Origin: Lachnoclostridium sp. MSJ-17
Lineage (GTDB): Bacteria; Bacillota; Clostridia; Oscillospirales; Acutalibacteraceae
Assembly (NCBI RefSeq): GCF_018918205.1
Contig: NZ_JAHLQB010000082.1
Location: 1-54,125 of the forward strand
Reading direction: 5' to 3'
Length of the DNA: 54,125 bases
The position numbers and the translations under genes were made by a program. Each line of letters begins with the position of its first letter. The stretch's first letter is position 1. Of this stretch, positions 24,432 to 32,515 are shown piece by piece. The notes beneath the pieces were generated by a model, which saw only the letters and a list, made by a program, of their open reading frames with translations, searched no databases and had not been told where the DNA came from.

Positions 24432-26102
24432 TTATTCTGCGGGCGACAGTATCGCCTTTATCGGATAATTATCAACCGCGAAGCTGTCCTTGCCCTTGAG
24501 TTTCAGCTCGGGCAGGGCTTTATCCTGTTCCAGCAGATCAGAGCATTGGCTGTACGCCCTGTCGATCAGGTCGTCCTTCATTCCGGACATATCGCTCCAT
24601 TTGCCGTCTGTATACAGATAGCTCTCGCCCTTGTTGATAACGCCGTGAACCGTCATTCCCTCGTAAAACTCCGTGGAATACGGGAAAAACTCGGTATAGG
24701 TCATGCTGCCATCGTCCGATGAATGCTTCACCGTCAGCACAACGGAATACTTATCGCCTTTTTTCAGGGCGTATTCCTCTTTGAGGTCGATGCTGTAAAA
24801 GCCCTCGCGGGTATGGCGGTGAATGCCCTTTTCGAGCAGAGTGCCCGAGGACGGATCATCGTCCCCGACGCCCTTGTAAATCTCGTAGGCTACCTCTGTC
24901 TTGGGCAGACCCACGGCGTAGGCGATCCGGTAAAGATTCTCGTCCTCCTCGGCGTCAAAAACGTTTGCCATCTTTGTTTCGCTGTCGTAATCGGTGCTGC
25001 CGTACCAGTTTGTCATCATCAGATCATACTGGTCGAAATTCGGGTTCTCGTGCTTCGATTTGCCCTCGAACACATAGCTCAGAGGATCCATCAGGCTGTG
25101 ATCGTAATATGAAATGTACACATAGCCGTCGTCGGGGTCATTTCCGTCGTAGTCAGTAAGACCCCAGCTGTTTTTGATAATCAGCGCTCCGTTTTCCGGC
25201 GGAGTGCCGTCCTCACCGTTTTTGCCGTTCGCGTTAATAAACGTGAAATTCTCCTTGGGATAGTCGTCGTCATAACCGACTACCGTAACCGCGTGGTCGG
25301 GCTGATCGTCGCCGGTGTAATAAGCCGCGCGGTTAGCTGAATTGAACCCCGGGTGAGATGAACAGAGGGCTATCGAAACGCCGTGACCCTGTGAAAGCTC
25401 CGACTTTATCGCGTTGATTCCGTCGGCGTTGAACTCGTACTTTCCGTCACTGCTAACTGACGCGGGATTCGGCAGCCTTTTGCTGCTCCTGATAAGTCCT
25501 GCTTCGGGAGCGTTGCGGTACTCGGCGTTCAGCGGAAGAGTCCATTCTCCCTCCCACGAATCGTCGTAGGCGTAGGGGTGCTCTCCCTTGACGGTCACGC
25601 TCTCGTCAACGGGACCGAATCCCGCTCCGAAAAAGTTGGAATTATGGATAAAGGGGCCGCCGATAAGATACGAGGAAAGCTTCAGCTTCTTATCCGGCTC
25701 GGTGAGGTCAAAGCCCTCTCCGGCCTGAGAAGCGCGAACCTTGCCCTTGACAACGTCATCCTGAGTTATTCCGTGGAAAAGGTACCACGATATGTACTTC
25801 TCGGAGAAATTGACCTTGTCGTTGACCTCTCCCGCAGGTACGCCCATATCGTTTTCGAAAAGATATGATATCTCCGCCGCGCCCGCAAGACTGAACGACC
25901 AGCAGTCGCCGTACCACTGGTTTTTTACGGGAGTGACGTAGTTCTTGCCTTCAAAATTTCTCAGATCTACCTTTGACGGGAGCTTTGAAGCGTCAATCAC
26001 CTCAAAGTCCTCCTCTGCGGTCAGCGTTTCGTTTCCGGCGGAACAAGCCGTAAATGAACAGAGCGTCAGCGCCGACAGAATAATTGCCAAAACCTTCTTC
26101 AT
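24432..26102 (-). CDS. Lipoprotein papain-like (C1) cysteine protease
   Basis: A 556-residue secreted lipoprotein (lipobox FTACSAG, Cys19). The peptidase C1 domain shows the oxyanion Gln and catalytic Cys in VKNQWYGDCWSFSLAGAAE (Cys near 67), His in DHAVTVVGYDDDY, and Asn in LIIKNSWGL. The catalytic set is complete. The C-terminal part (about 365-490: YRIAYAVGLPKTEVAYEIYKG) resembles the lectin-like domain found after C1 proteases in gut Firmicutes. No inhibitory propeptide is obvious. It leads an operon with the tannase-like esterase and has a good promoter. Confidence 0.88.
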   Translation of the reverse strand: MKKVLAIILSALTLCSFTACSAGNETLTAEEDFEVIDASKLPSKVDLRNFEGKNYVTPVKNQWYGDCWSFSLAGAAEISYLFENDMGVPAGEVNDKVNFSEKYISWYLFHGITQDDVVKGKVRASQAGEGFDLTEPDKKLKLSSYLIGGPFIHNSNFFGAGFGPVDESVTVKGEHPYAYDDSWEGEWTLPLNAEYRNAPEAGLIRSSKRLPNPASVSSDGKYEFNADGINAIKSELSQGHGVSIALCSSHPGFNSANRAAYYTGDDQPDHAVTVVGYDDDYPKENFTFINANGKNGEDGTPPENGALIIKNSWGLTDYDGNDPDDGYVYISYYDHSLMDPLSYVFEGKSKHENPNFDQYDLMMTNWYGSTDYDSETKMANVFDAEEDENLYRIAYAVGLPKTEVAYEIYKGVGDDDPSSGTLLEKGIHRHTREGFYSIDLKEEYALKKGDKYSVVLTVKHSSDDGSMTYTEFFPYSTEFYEGMTVHGVINKGESYLYTDGKWSDMSGMKDDLIDRAYSQCSDLLEQDKALPELKLKGKDSFAVDNYPIKAILSPAE

Positions 26103-26139
26103 TTAAGAACCCTCTCAATCAGTTTTTCTTTACGCTTAA

Positions 26140-26168
26140 ATTATACACAAAGATAACGGTTGATGCAA
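26140..26168 (-). promoter_or_regulatory. Promoter of the protease-esterase operon
   Basis: On the minus strand: TTGCAT (26168-26163), 17 bases, TATAAT (26145-26140). Confidence 0.83.
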
Positions 26169-26234
26169 GCAACTCTTTCATCAATGAAATCAACTCCTGT
26201 TTGATAATTCAAGCGGCAGTTGAGTTTTGCAGAA

Positions 26235-28907
26235 TCACCCTACCGTGACCGTGCACACCTGTCTGAGATTTCCGCAGGTTATTGTCAGCGTTGTCGTGCC
26301 GGCGGCTTTTCCGCGCACGGTCAGCGCCATGGTCTTAGTGTCGATATGAACCACCTCAATGACCTCCGGGTCCTCGATTTCGTAGTTTACAAGGCTGAGC
26401 TCCTGAATATTTCGCGCGTCTACCTCGAGAACAAACTCTCCGCCGACATTCACGTTCGCTGAGTGGGTTGAGATACTAAGCTCAGGCGGTCCGCTCGGTT
26501 CCTCCTGCTTGCCCGTGAGGAACACGACGATATCTCCGCCGCGCTCGAGGAACGAACCCGGCTTTGGACCCTGCGCATACACCTTTCCCTCGGAGAACGG
26601 ATGGTCGCGGTCAACGAAAACAATCATATTCAGCTCCGCGTCCTGAGCGAGCTTATCCGCGTCCTCTTTTCCAAGTCCTGTCAAATCAGGCACACGCGCT
26701 ACTCCGCTGACGGCATTGGCGGTAATTATCGCCTGAATACCCTCGGGAACCTCATCGCCTGCCTTGACATTCTGACGCAGGATTTCCTTGTCGGGCTTAT
26801 TGGGGTCGGTATCGTAGGCGAGATCAAAGGCTATGCCCGCCTTTCTGAGCTGTTCAACAGCGGATTCGGAGTCAATTCCGACAACGTCGGGCATAATTGC
26901 AGGCTGCCTGCCCTTGCTGACTGTGACAATGACGGTATCGCCGCTCTTGATTTCGGAGTCCTCGGGCGGGTCGTGAGAAACGACGAGCCCGTATGCTATG
27001 GAGTCGCTGTATTCCTCGTTATACTCGGCGACTGCGCCGTAATAGCTCAATATAAATTCAACGACTTCCTTTTTCATCAGGGTGAGGTCGGGCAATATCA
27101 CGCTGCTGCTCTTTGCGGATACGACCACCTTGACCGATTCGCCGGGCTCAAGCTCCTCGCCCTCGGCGGGAGTTTGTTCAATCACCGTGCCGTCGGGCAG
27201 GCTGTCGTCGTAAACCCTGTTAACGACCTCAACGGGCGTTTGGTCTTGTTGTGCCTGTTCAACGGCGTCTTCATATGACCTGCCGCTGTAATCGCTGACA
27301 GGCGTCGGCTCGTCGGAATAATAACCGCCGCTGCCGCCTTCGTCATTGCCGCCCAAAACGGGATTATCCGCGCTTGCGGGGTCGGCTCCCTTGGAAACTG
27401 TCAGCTCGAGCGTGCTGCCCGACATTACCTTTGTAAACGGTTCGACGCTCTGTGAAACGACGCAGCCCTCAGCGACGCTTGCGCTGTATTCGTCTGAGGT
27501 TGTGTAGTCTATTCCGAGCTCGCCGAGGATTTTTACGCAGCTCTCGAGCCGCATTCCGAGGAAATTCGGCATTGAAAACTCATCGCTGTGTGCGCTGACA
27601 GAGACCCCGACGGACGTGTTTACGCCGACCATCGCGCCTTCTTCGACGCTCTGTGTGAGAACCAAACCCTCGTCTATGCTGTCATCTATCGTCTTTGAAT
27701 TTACCTCAAGCAGCAGTCCTGCCTGCTGCAGCTCCTCCTCTGCTTTTTCGAGAGTTTTGTTTATTATCCCGGGCACCACGGTCCGGTCGCTGAGCGGCAA
27801 GTCCTTCTTGCTGCCCGCGAAAAACATCGGTACTACAAGAATCGCCGTCGCGATTATGACCGCTGCCGCTGCAGGTAACGCAATCTTCGCCCACAGCGGA
27901 AAGCCCTTGCCTTCTTTTGACTTGACAGCAACTTCCCTGTCGCTTGTCAGCTCCTTGATGAAGGTATCCATATCCGAGGTGCGGATATCAACAGCGGGCG
28001 CCGAGGCGTTTATCAGCGCGTTTTCCTTGGATTTTGATAGCTTCAGACTGACCGCGGAGGGTCTTTTGAAAATATCCCTGTGCTTCTGCTCATAGGCTTG
28101 CTTACGCAGATACGGGTCGGGCAGCCTGACTCCCAGAAGCTCGTAGAATATCATAGCCGCCGAATATATATCGTTTTCGGGAGCCAGACGGATGGAATCT
28201 TTCGCTTCAATGCGCTCGCACGGATAGTAGCAGTCGTTTTGCCCGCGCTCGATGTCCTCGGGATTGTCCGTTATATGGAAAAAGCAGTTGCCGATAAAAT
28301 CACGCATGACGAACTGTCCGTTATCAGCGACGACAAAATTATCGGGCGAAAATCCGCCTGCTATAAAGCCGTTATCGTGGAGCTTGTCGAGAGCGTAAAG
28401 CACCGGGAGCATCAGCCGCTCGGCTTCCGGCTCATTTAGCGGAGCGCGCTCGTTAATGAATTCCCTGAGCGGCTGTCCCTCCTGAAAGGCGGTTATTACA
28501 TACGCCGTGCAGTTCTTTTCAAAGCTCTCGTATACAGGACAGACCGCCTCGGGCAGCCTTGTTTCCGCAAGCTGACGGGCACGCCGCAGCAGTACGGACA
28601 GATAACGGAAAAACGGCTCCTGACGCACAATCGTGAGCGATGTCTTTCCGACCTCCCGGGCGGCGTATCTTGTAGGCAAAAACTCGTTTATCACGACCTT
28701 TTTCTCTGTCAGCGCGTCCCAGCCTATGTAACGAACCATCCAGCTGTCAAGCGACTGAGGCATTCCCACAATATACCTGTCCGCAAGAATCGAGCCCGGC
28801 TCCATGCAGCGGGAATCCGAAGGCAGAGTTCCCTCGGAAAAGCCGCAGTGCGGACAGATGTCATACTCATCCTCATACTGCGCCATGCAGTTCATGCAGT
28901 ATTTCAT
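26235..28907 (-). CDS. Membrane pseudokinase with six PASTA repeats and a BIG2 domain
   Basis: An 890-residue protein. An N-terminal zinc ribbon (Cys4, 7, 18, 21) leads to a kinase-fold domain (about 40-325). Aligned with the active kinase encoded just upstream, every catalytic element is lost: the glycine loop reads GMPQSLDSW, the VAVK lysine is Asn74 (VVINEF), HRD is AGG (183-185, before FSPDN), and DFG is DFI (203-205). One membrane segment (341-363) follows, then about six PASTA repeats (375-800) and a BIG2-like Ig domain (805-890). PASTA repeats outside the cell usually sense peptidoglycan. A cytosolic pseudokinase plus one membrane helix is also the layout of EssB/YukC of T7SS. Confidence 0.88.
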   Translation of the reverse strand: MKYCMNCMAQYEDEYDICPHCGFSEGTLPSDSRCMEPGSILADRYIVGMPQSLDSWMVRYIGWDALTEKKVVINEFLPTRYAAREVGKTSLTIVRQEPFFRYLSVLLRRARQLAETRLPEAVCPVYESFEKNCTAYVITAFQEGQPLREFINERAPLNEPEAERLMLPVLYALDKLHDNGFIAGGFSPDNFVVADNGQFVMRDFIGNCFFHITDNPEDIERGQNDCYYPCERIEAKDSIRLAPENDIYSAAMIFYELLGVRLPDPYLRKQAYEQKHRDIFKRPSAVSLKLSKSKENALINASAPAVDIRTSDMDTFIKELTSDREVAVKSKEGKGFPLWAKIALPAAAAVIIATAILVVPMFFAGSKKDLPLSDRTVVPGIINKTLEKAEEELQQAGLLLEVNSKTIDDSIDEGLVLTQSVEEGAMVGVNTSVGVSVSAHSDEFSMPNFLGMRLESCVKILGELGIDYTTSDEYSASVAEGCVVSQSVEPFTKVMSGSTLELTVSKGADPASADNPVLGGNDEGGSGGYYSDEPTPVSDYSGRSYEDAVEQAQQDQTPVEVVNRVYDDSLPDGTVIEQTPAEGEELEPGESVKVVVSAKSSSVILPDLTLMKKEVVEFILSYYGAVAEYNEEYSDSIAYGLVVSHDPPEDSEIKSGDTVIVTVSKGRQPAIMPDVVGIDSESAVEQLRKAGIAFDLAYDTDPNKPDKEILRQNVKAGDEVPEGIQAIITANAVSGVARVPDLTGLGKEDADKLAQDAELNMIVFVDRDHPFSEGKVYAQGPKPGSFLERGGDIVVFLTGKQEEPSGPPELSISTHSANVNVGGEFVLEVDARNIQELSLVNYEIEDPEVIEVVHIDTKTMALTVRGKAAGTTTLTITCGNLRQVCTVTVG

Positions 28908-28927
28908 AATGACCCCTCCTTTTCCGC

Positions 28928-30802
28928 CTATCGCGGCGATTCGTCGGGTGAATAGTATCTCTGATTAAAGAAATCCGTAAGGTCGAGCGTGTCGGATTCA
29001 ATATGCTGCATACACGCGGCGTAGGTTATGCCGCCGTCAAGCTCCCATACGACCTTTTCGTTCTCCTCTGTCACAGGCTGACCGTAACGCTGACGAGCCT
29101 GTTCGATCACGTCGGGATTAAAGGCGGCGGACTTATCGTACTGAATTACCACCAGCTTGTTATCCCTGAATATCAAATCGACGGATTCAATATACGTTCC
29201 GTTGTTGTGACCCTCGTAGTTTACGGGGCTGTCAATCGGAATACAAAGTATCTTGTAGGTATCGTCAGGGAAGTCCGGGTAGTTCGCGCTCCAGTAAAGA
29301 CTGCCCGGCATGAAACAGTGGGCAACGTCTGTGAGCTCCATTCCGAACAGGCTCGTATCAACGGTCAGAAATCCGCCGTCGATCGAAATGTAGCTTCCCA
29401 TATCCGGATACTCTATCTCCGAAAGGTCGACAGAAAACGGTTCGGTGCCGTCCGGGCTCTGTGTTTCGGAAGATGACTCAGTCCCTGCGGCAGTGTTCTC
29501 CGTAAACGCCTGAACATACGGCACCGGAGATTTTTTGGTGCTGTTCATGTAAATCAAAAACGCGGTGACAGCCGCTCCGATAACCACCGCGGAAGCGGCA
29601 GCTATTCCGATGATCAGCGGAAGCCGGCTCTTCTTTTTTGCGGGAGCAGCGGTCTGCGGTTCGGCTTCCTCCCGCAAAACCTCCTCGCGGCTGTCGGAAA
29701 ATCTCGGAACATACTCCGAGAGTCGGTTGTCTCCGTTATCGCCGGAGGGTTTGTCATTTACTGTAATATTATCATCAACAGGCTGCTCTGCCACGTTGAT
29801 ATTTTCATAATTTTCCGTGCGCTCATACGGCTCCTCAATGTCGATTCCGGGAACCGCGTCGATCGCCTCTAGCAATTCGTCGATGTTCTGGTAACGCTCG
29901 TCGGGCTTTATCGCGAGACCGCGGCGAAGCACCTCCTCAAAGGCGGGCTCCGTATCGATTCCCAGCTCCGAGGGCATTTTAAGCTCGTCGTCAAATACCC
30001 TGTCGGGCGCGTCGGGCGGAACGCTGCCCGTTATGCACCTGTACATCACCGCGCAGACGGCGTATACGTCCGTCCACGCTCCCTGTACTCCGTGGCGGCG
30101 GTACTGCTCGAGCGGGGCGTAGCCGTGCTTGAGCATGACGGAAAGACTGCGCTCGTCGGCATACTCGCGCGCGGCTCCGAAGTCAAGCAGCTTGACCTGC
30201 TCACCGACAAGCATAATATTGTCGGGGCTGATATCGCGGTGGATAAGCCCTTTCTCATGGATTTTACGGAGCGAACGGAACACGGGCATCAGCAGACAGA
30301 CCGTGTTGTTCGGAGATATTCTGCCGACCTGCTTAAGATAACTCTTGAGCGTTACGCCGTCGAGGTACTCCATGACTATGTATACGGTATTGTTTTCCTC
30401 AAAGAAATCGCGCACTGCGACGACGCCCGGCTCGTTCGTAAACTTCGCGAGCGTCCGCGCTTCATGCAGGAAGCTTTCGCGGCTCTTTGAAAACAGCTCC
30501 TTCGCCGTTTCCGCGCTGATACTTAGCACCTCGTTGGACACCGTGTTATTGCGGTTGACCATGCCGTTCGGAAAAAACTCCTTTACTGCGACGCGCACCT
30601 GCAGAAGGGTATCCAGACCGATATATGTGATTCCGAAGCCGCCTTCTCCGAGGACGCCTCCGACGAGGTAGCGCTGGTGAAGAAGCGCTCCCACAGGGAG
30701 AACATGAGGCGGCGATACATACTCCTCTGCCCTTCGTCCGCATGACGGACAAACAGAGACTCCGTCTGAGATTTCGCTCATACAAAACGGACAGTAGTTC
30801 AT
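28928..30802 (-). CDS. Membrane Ser/Thr protein kinase with zinc ribbon
   Basis: A 624-residue Hanks-type kinase. The N-terminus is a zinc ribbon (CPFC, CPSC). The kinase domain (about 44-315) has all key residues: GEGGFG, Lys74 in VAVKEF, Asp190 in IHRDISPDN and Asp207 in LLDFGAARE. An acidic linker and one membrane helix (394-418) lead to an outer domain of about 190 residues that I do not recognise; it has no PASTA repeats. The ATG at 30802 has GGGAG 8 bases before it; an in-frame GTG 15 bases earlier is less likely. It probably phosphorylates T7SS components or the FHA partner encoded just upstream. Confidence 0.9.
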   Translation of the reverse strand: MNYCPFCMSEISDGVSVCPSCGRRAEEYVSPPHVLPVGALLHQRYLVGGVLGEGGFGITYIGLDTLLQVRVAVKEFFPNGMVNRNNTVSNEVLSISAETAKELFSKSRESFLHEARTLAKFTNEPGVVAVRDFFEENNTVYIVMEYLDGVTLKSYLKQVGRISPNNTVCLLMPVFRSLRKIHEKGLIHRDISPDNIMLVGEQVKLLDFGAAREYADERSLSVMLKHGYAPLEQYRRHGVQGAWTDVYAVCAVMYRCITGSVPPDAPDRVFDDELKMPSELGIDTEPAFEEVLRRGLAIKPDERYQNIDELLEAIDAVPGIDIEEPYERTENYENINVAEQPVDDNITVNDKPSGDNGDNRLSEYVPRFSDSREEVLREEAEPQTAAPAKKKSRLPLIIGIAAASAVVIGAAVTAFLIYMNSTKKSPVPYVQAFTENTAAGTESSSETQSPDGTEPFSVDLSEIEYPDMGSYISIDGGFLTVDTSLFGMELTDVAHCFMPGSLYWSANYPDFPDDTYKILCIPIDSPVNYEGHNNGTYIESVDLIFRDNKLVVIQYDKSAAFNPDVIEQARQRYGQPVTEENEKVVWELDGGITYAACMQHIESDTLDLTDFFNQRYYSPDESPR

Positions 30803-30820
30803 CTTATCCACTCCCACGGC

Positions 30821-31717
30821 TTACCAGGAAAATGCGTCGCCGCACAGCGGCACAAACACAAGCTCCGTTTCGCCGATTCTGATGATATTGTACGGTTCGA
30901 GCTGCGTGTAGGTCAGCACGATCTCGCGGTTTACGTAGATGAAGGTTTTTCCGCCCGCGCTCTGCAAAAAGAACTTGCGGTTGAGCGGGTCGTAGACAAT
31001 CGTACCCTGAGCTCCTCTTGAGATGGCGCGGTCGTTGTGCAGATCAATATTGACCGGATGCTCCGCGTCAGCCCTTCCGATCGTCGTTTTGCCCGAGGTC
31101 AGGGTGAAAATCCTGCCCTTTGAGGAGGTATTCGTCACCGCGAGCCAGCCGAGCACATAGTCGTCCTCAAGCTCCTCAAACACTACCCGCGTCTTGTTGT
31201 CATCGTCGCATGAAACGGGATCAGCCGCGTTCTCGACAACGTCCTGATAATAAATCTTTCTGACCTGAGGCTCCTCAACGGGCTTCTCTTCCTCAACAGG
31301 CTTTGGCTCCTCAACAGGCTTTGGCTCCTCGACGGGCTTTGGCTCCTCGACGGGCTTTGGCTCCTCGACGGGCTTTGGCTCCTCGACGGGAACCGGTTCT
31401 TCAACATGCGGCGGTTCTTCTGACGCCTCTGTCACGGGACGTGGCGAGCCGCACTGAGGGCAGAATTTACCGCTGTTTATCGCTCCGCACGAGCAGCGCC
31501 ATTCCGCGTTAGGTTCTTCCGCAGGTTTCGGCGGTTCAACGGGCTTCGGAGCTTCAATGGGCTTAGGAGCTTCTATCGGCTTCGGCTCCTCGGGTACAGG
31601 CTCCATAACGGGCTTTGGCTTTGGAGCGGGTTCGTTTTTCGCGGCGGCGCAATGAGGGCACGCCGAGTATTTGTCGCCGTCATAATAATGGAGATTCGGA
31701 CAGCGTTTGAGTTTCAT
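30821..31717 (-). CDS. FHA-domain protein with zinc ribbons and PKPVEE repeats
   Basis: A 298-residue cytoplasmic protein. It has two short zinc-ribbon-like parts (CPNLHYYDGDKYSACPHC at the start, then CSCGAINSGKFCPQCG near 74-89), separated and followed by Pro/Glu/Lys repeats. The C-terminal 85 residues form an FHA domain (TTIGRADAEH, DRAISRGAQG, FIYVN) that would bind phosphothreonine. The usual S-x-x-H motif reads SRGA, so the conserved histidine is absent and binding may be altered. It is the first gene after an internal promoter and is followed by the kinase and the pseudokinase. Confidence 0.87.
   Translation of the reverse strand: MKLKRCPNLHYYDGDKYSACPHCAAAKNEPAPKPKPVMEPVPEEPKPIEAPKPIEAPKPVEPPKPAEEPNAEWRCSCGAINSGKFCPQCGSPRPVTEASEEPPHVEEPVPVEEPKPVEEPKPVEEPKPVEEPKPVEEPKPVEEEKPVEEPQVRKIYYQDVVENAADPVSCDDDNKTRVVFEELEDDYVLGWLAVTNTSSKGRIFTLTSGKTTIGRADAEHPVNIDLHNDRAISRGAQGTIVYDPLNRKFFLQSAGGKTFIYVNREIVLTYTQLEPYNIIRIGETELVFVPLCGDAFSW
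31281..31388 (-). repeat. Six tandem 18-bp repeats coding PKPVEE
   Basis: Units start at 31281, 31299, 31317, 31335, 31353 and 31371; the last four are identical (GGCTTTGGCTCCTCGACG). They code for PKPVEE hexapeptides in the FHA protein. Exact repeats of this kind change copy number by slippage, so linker length may vary between strains. Confidence 0.9.
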
Positions 31718-31753
31718 AAGTATTCCTCCGATACAAAATTGTTTTACATAATT

Positions 31754-31782
31754 AGTATAACACGGAAGGATTATACCGTCAA
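31754..31782 (-). promoter_or_regulatory. Internal promoter before the FHA-kinase genes
   Basis: On the minus strand: TTGACG (31782-31777), 17 bases, TATACT (31759-31754). The -35 overlaps the stop codon of the phosphatase gene. It would let the FHA, kinase and pseudokinase genes be expressed apart from the long T7SS operon. Confidence 0.78.
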
Positions 31783-32507
31783 TTTATTCTGACCGCGACG
31801 GCGGTAAAGTTATCCATGTTTTTTCCTGCGCTGTTTTTTACGGCGAGCTGTGCCATGGCATTGAGCCAGCCCTTCGCGCTCTTTTGTTCGCTGAGCAGGC
31901 GGAGCATTTCGCCCTCTGTCAGCGGCTCCCAGAAGCCGTCCGAGCAGAGCAGGAAGGCGTCTCCCGGACGCACGTCAAAATCCGTCCGCTCAAATTTCAG
32001 CTCCTCGCGGTCGTCGCCGAGGGCTCGAAGCAGCTTGTTGCGGTCGGGGTGCGAACGTATCTCGTCGGCGGTGATCTCTCCTGTCATCACGAGCATCTGC
32101 GGCACGCTGTGGTCGCGGGTCTGAAACACGACATCGCCGTCCCTGAATCGGTACAGCCGCGAATCGCCGACATGCAGGCAATAGCCCGATTTTCCGTCGA
32201 CAACAAGGATAACGGCTGTGGTTTTCATTTTTTCGGCGGCGTTAAGGCGCTCCTGCTCCTCACGCAGCGCCGCCTGAGCGCGCGGAAGGACGGTACCGGC
32301 AAAATCCTCAGCGCGGGCGCGGAATTCATTCAAGACAAAACGGGCAACAAAGCGGGAAGCTCTGTCGCCCATACCGTGACCGCCCAGTCCGTCGCAAAGG
32401 ACAAAGCAGTATGCGTCCTTGCTGACGGCGCAGTCGGCGTAATCCTCGTTAATCTGTCTGCCGCCCTGATTTGAAAATATACTGTACGCGGTTTTCATAG
32501 TCTGCAC
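31779..32507 (-). CDS. PP2C-family Ser/Thr protein phosphatase
   Basis: A 242-residue phosphatase that would reverse the action of the neighbouring kinase. PP2C motifs are present: NQGGRQINEDY, VLCDGLGGHGMGD, GDSRLYRFRDG, LLRALGD, LLCSDGFWEPL and NSAGKNMDNFTAVAV, with the metal-binding aspartates in place. It starts at GTG 32507 (AAGGA 5 bases upstream) or ATG 32498. It lies 8 bases from the WXG-domain gene before it and so belongs to the T7SS operon. Confidence 0.92.
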   Translation of the reverse strand: MQTMKTAYSIFSNQGGRQINEDYADCAVSKDAYCFVLCDGLGGHGMGDRASRFVARFVLNEFRARAEDFAGTVLPRAQAALREEQERLNAAEKMKTTAVILVVDGKSGYCLHVGDSRLYRFRDGDVVFQTRDHSVPQMLVMTGEITADEIRSHPDRNKLLRALGDDREELKFERTDFDVRPGDAFLLCSDGFWEPLTEGEMLRLLSEQKSAKGWLNAMAQLAVKNSAGKNMDNFTAVAVRIN

Positions 32508-32515
32508 CGCCGTCC

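Noticed and set aside
31281-31388. Regular repeats resembling a CRISPR array
   Set aside because: The 18-bp units are contiguous without spacers, stay in frame and code for PKPVEE in the FHA protein; no cas genes are present.
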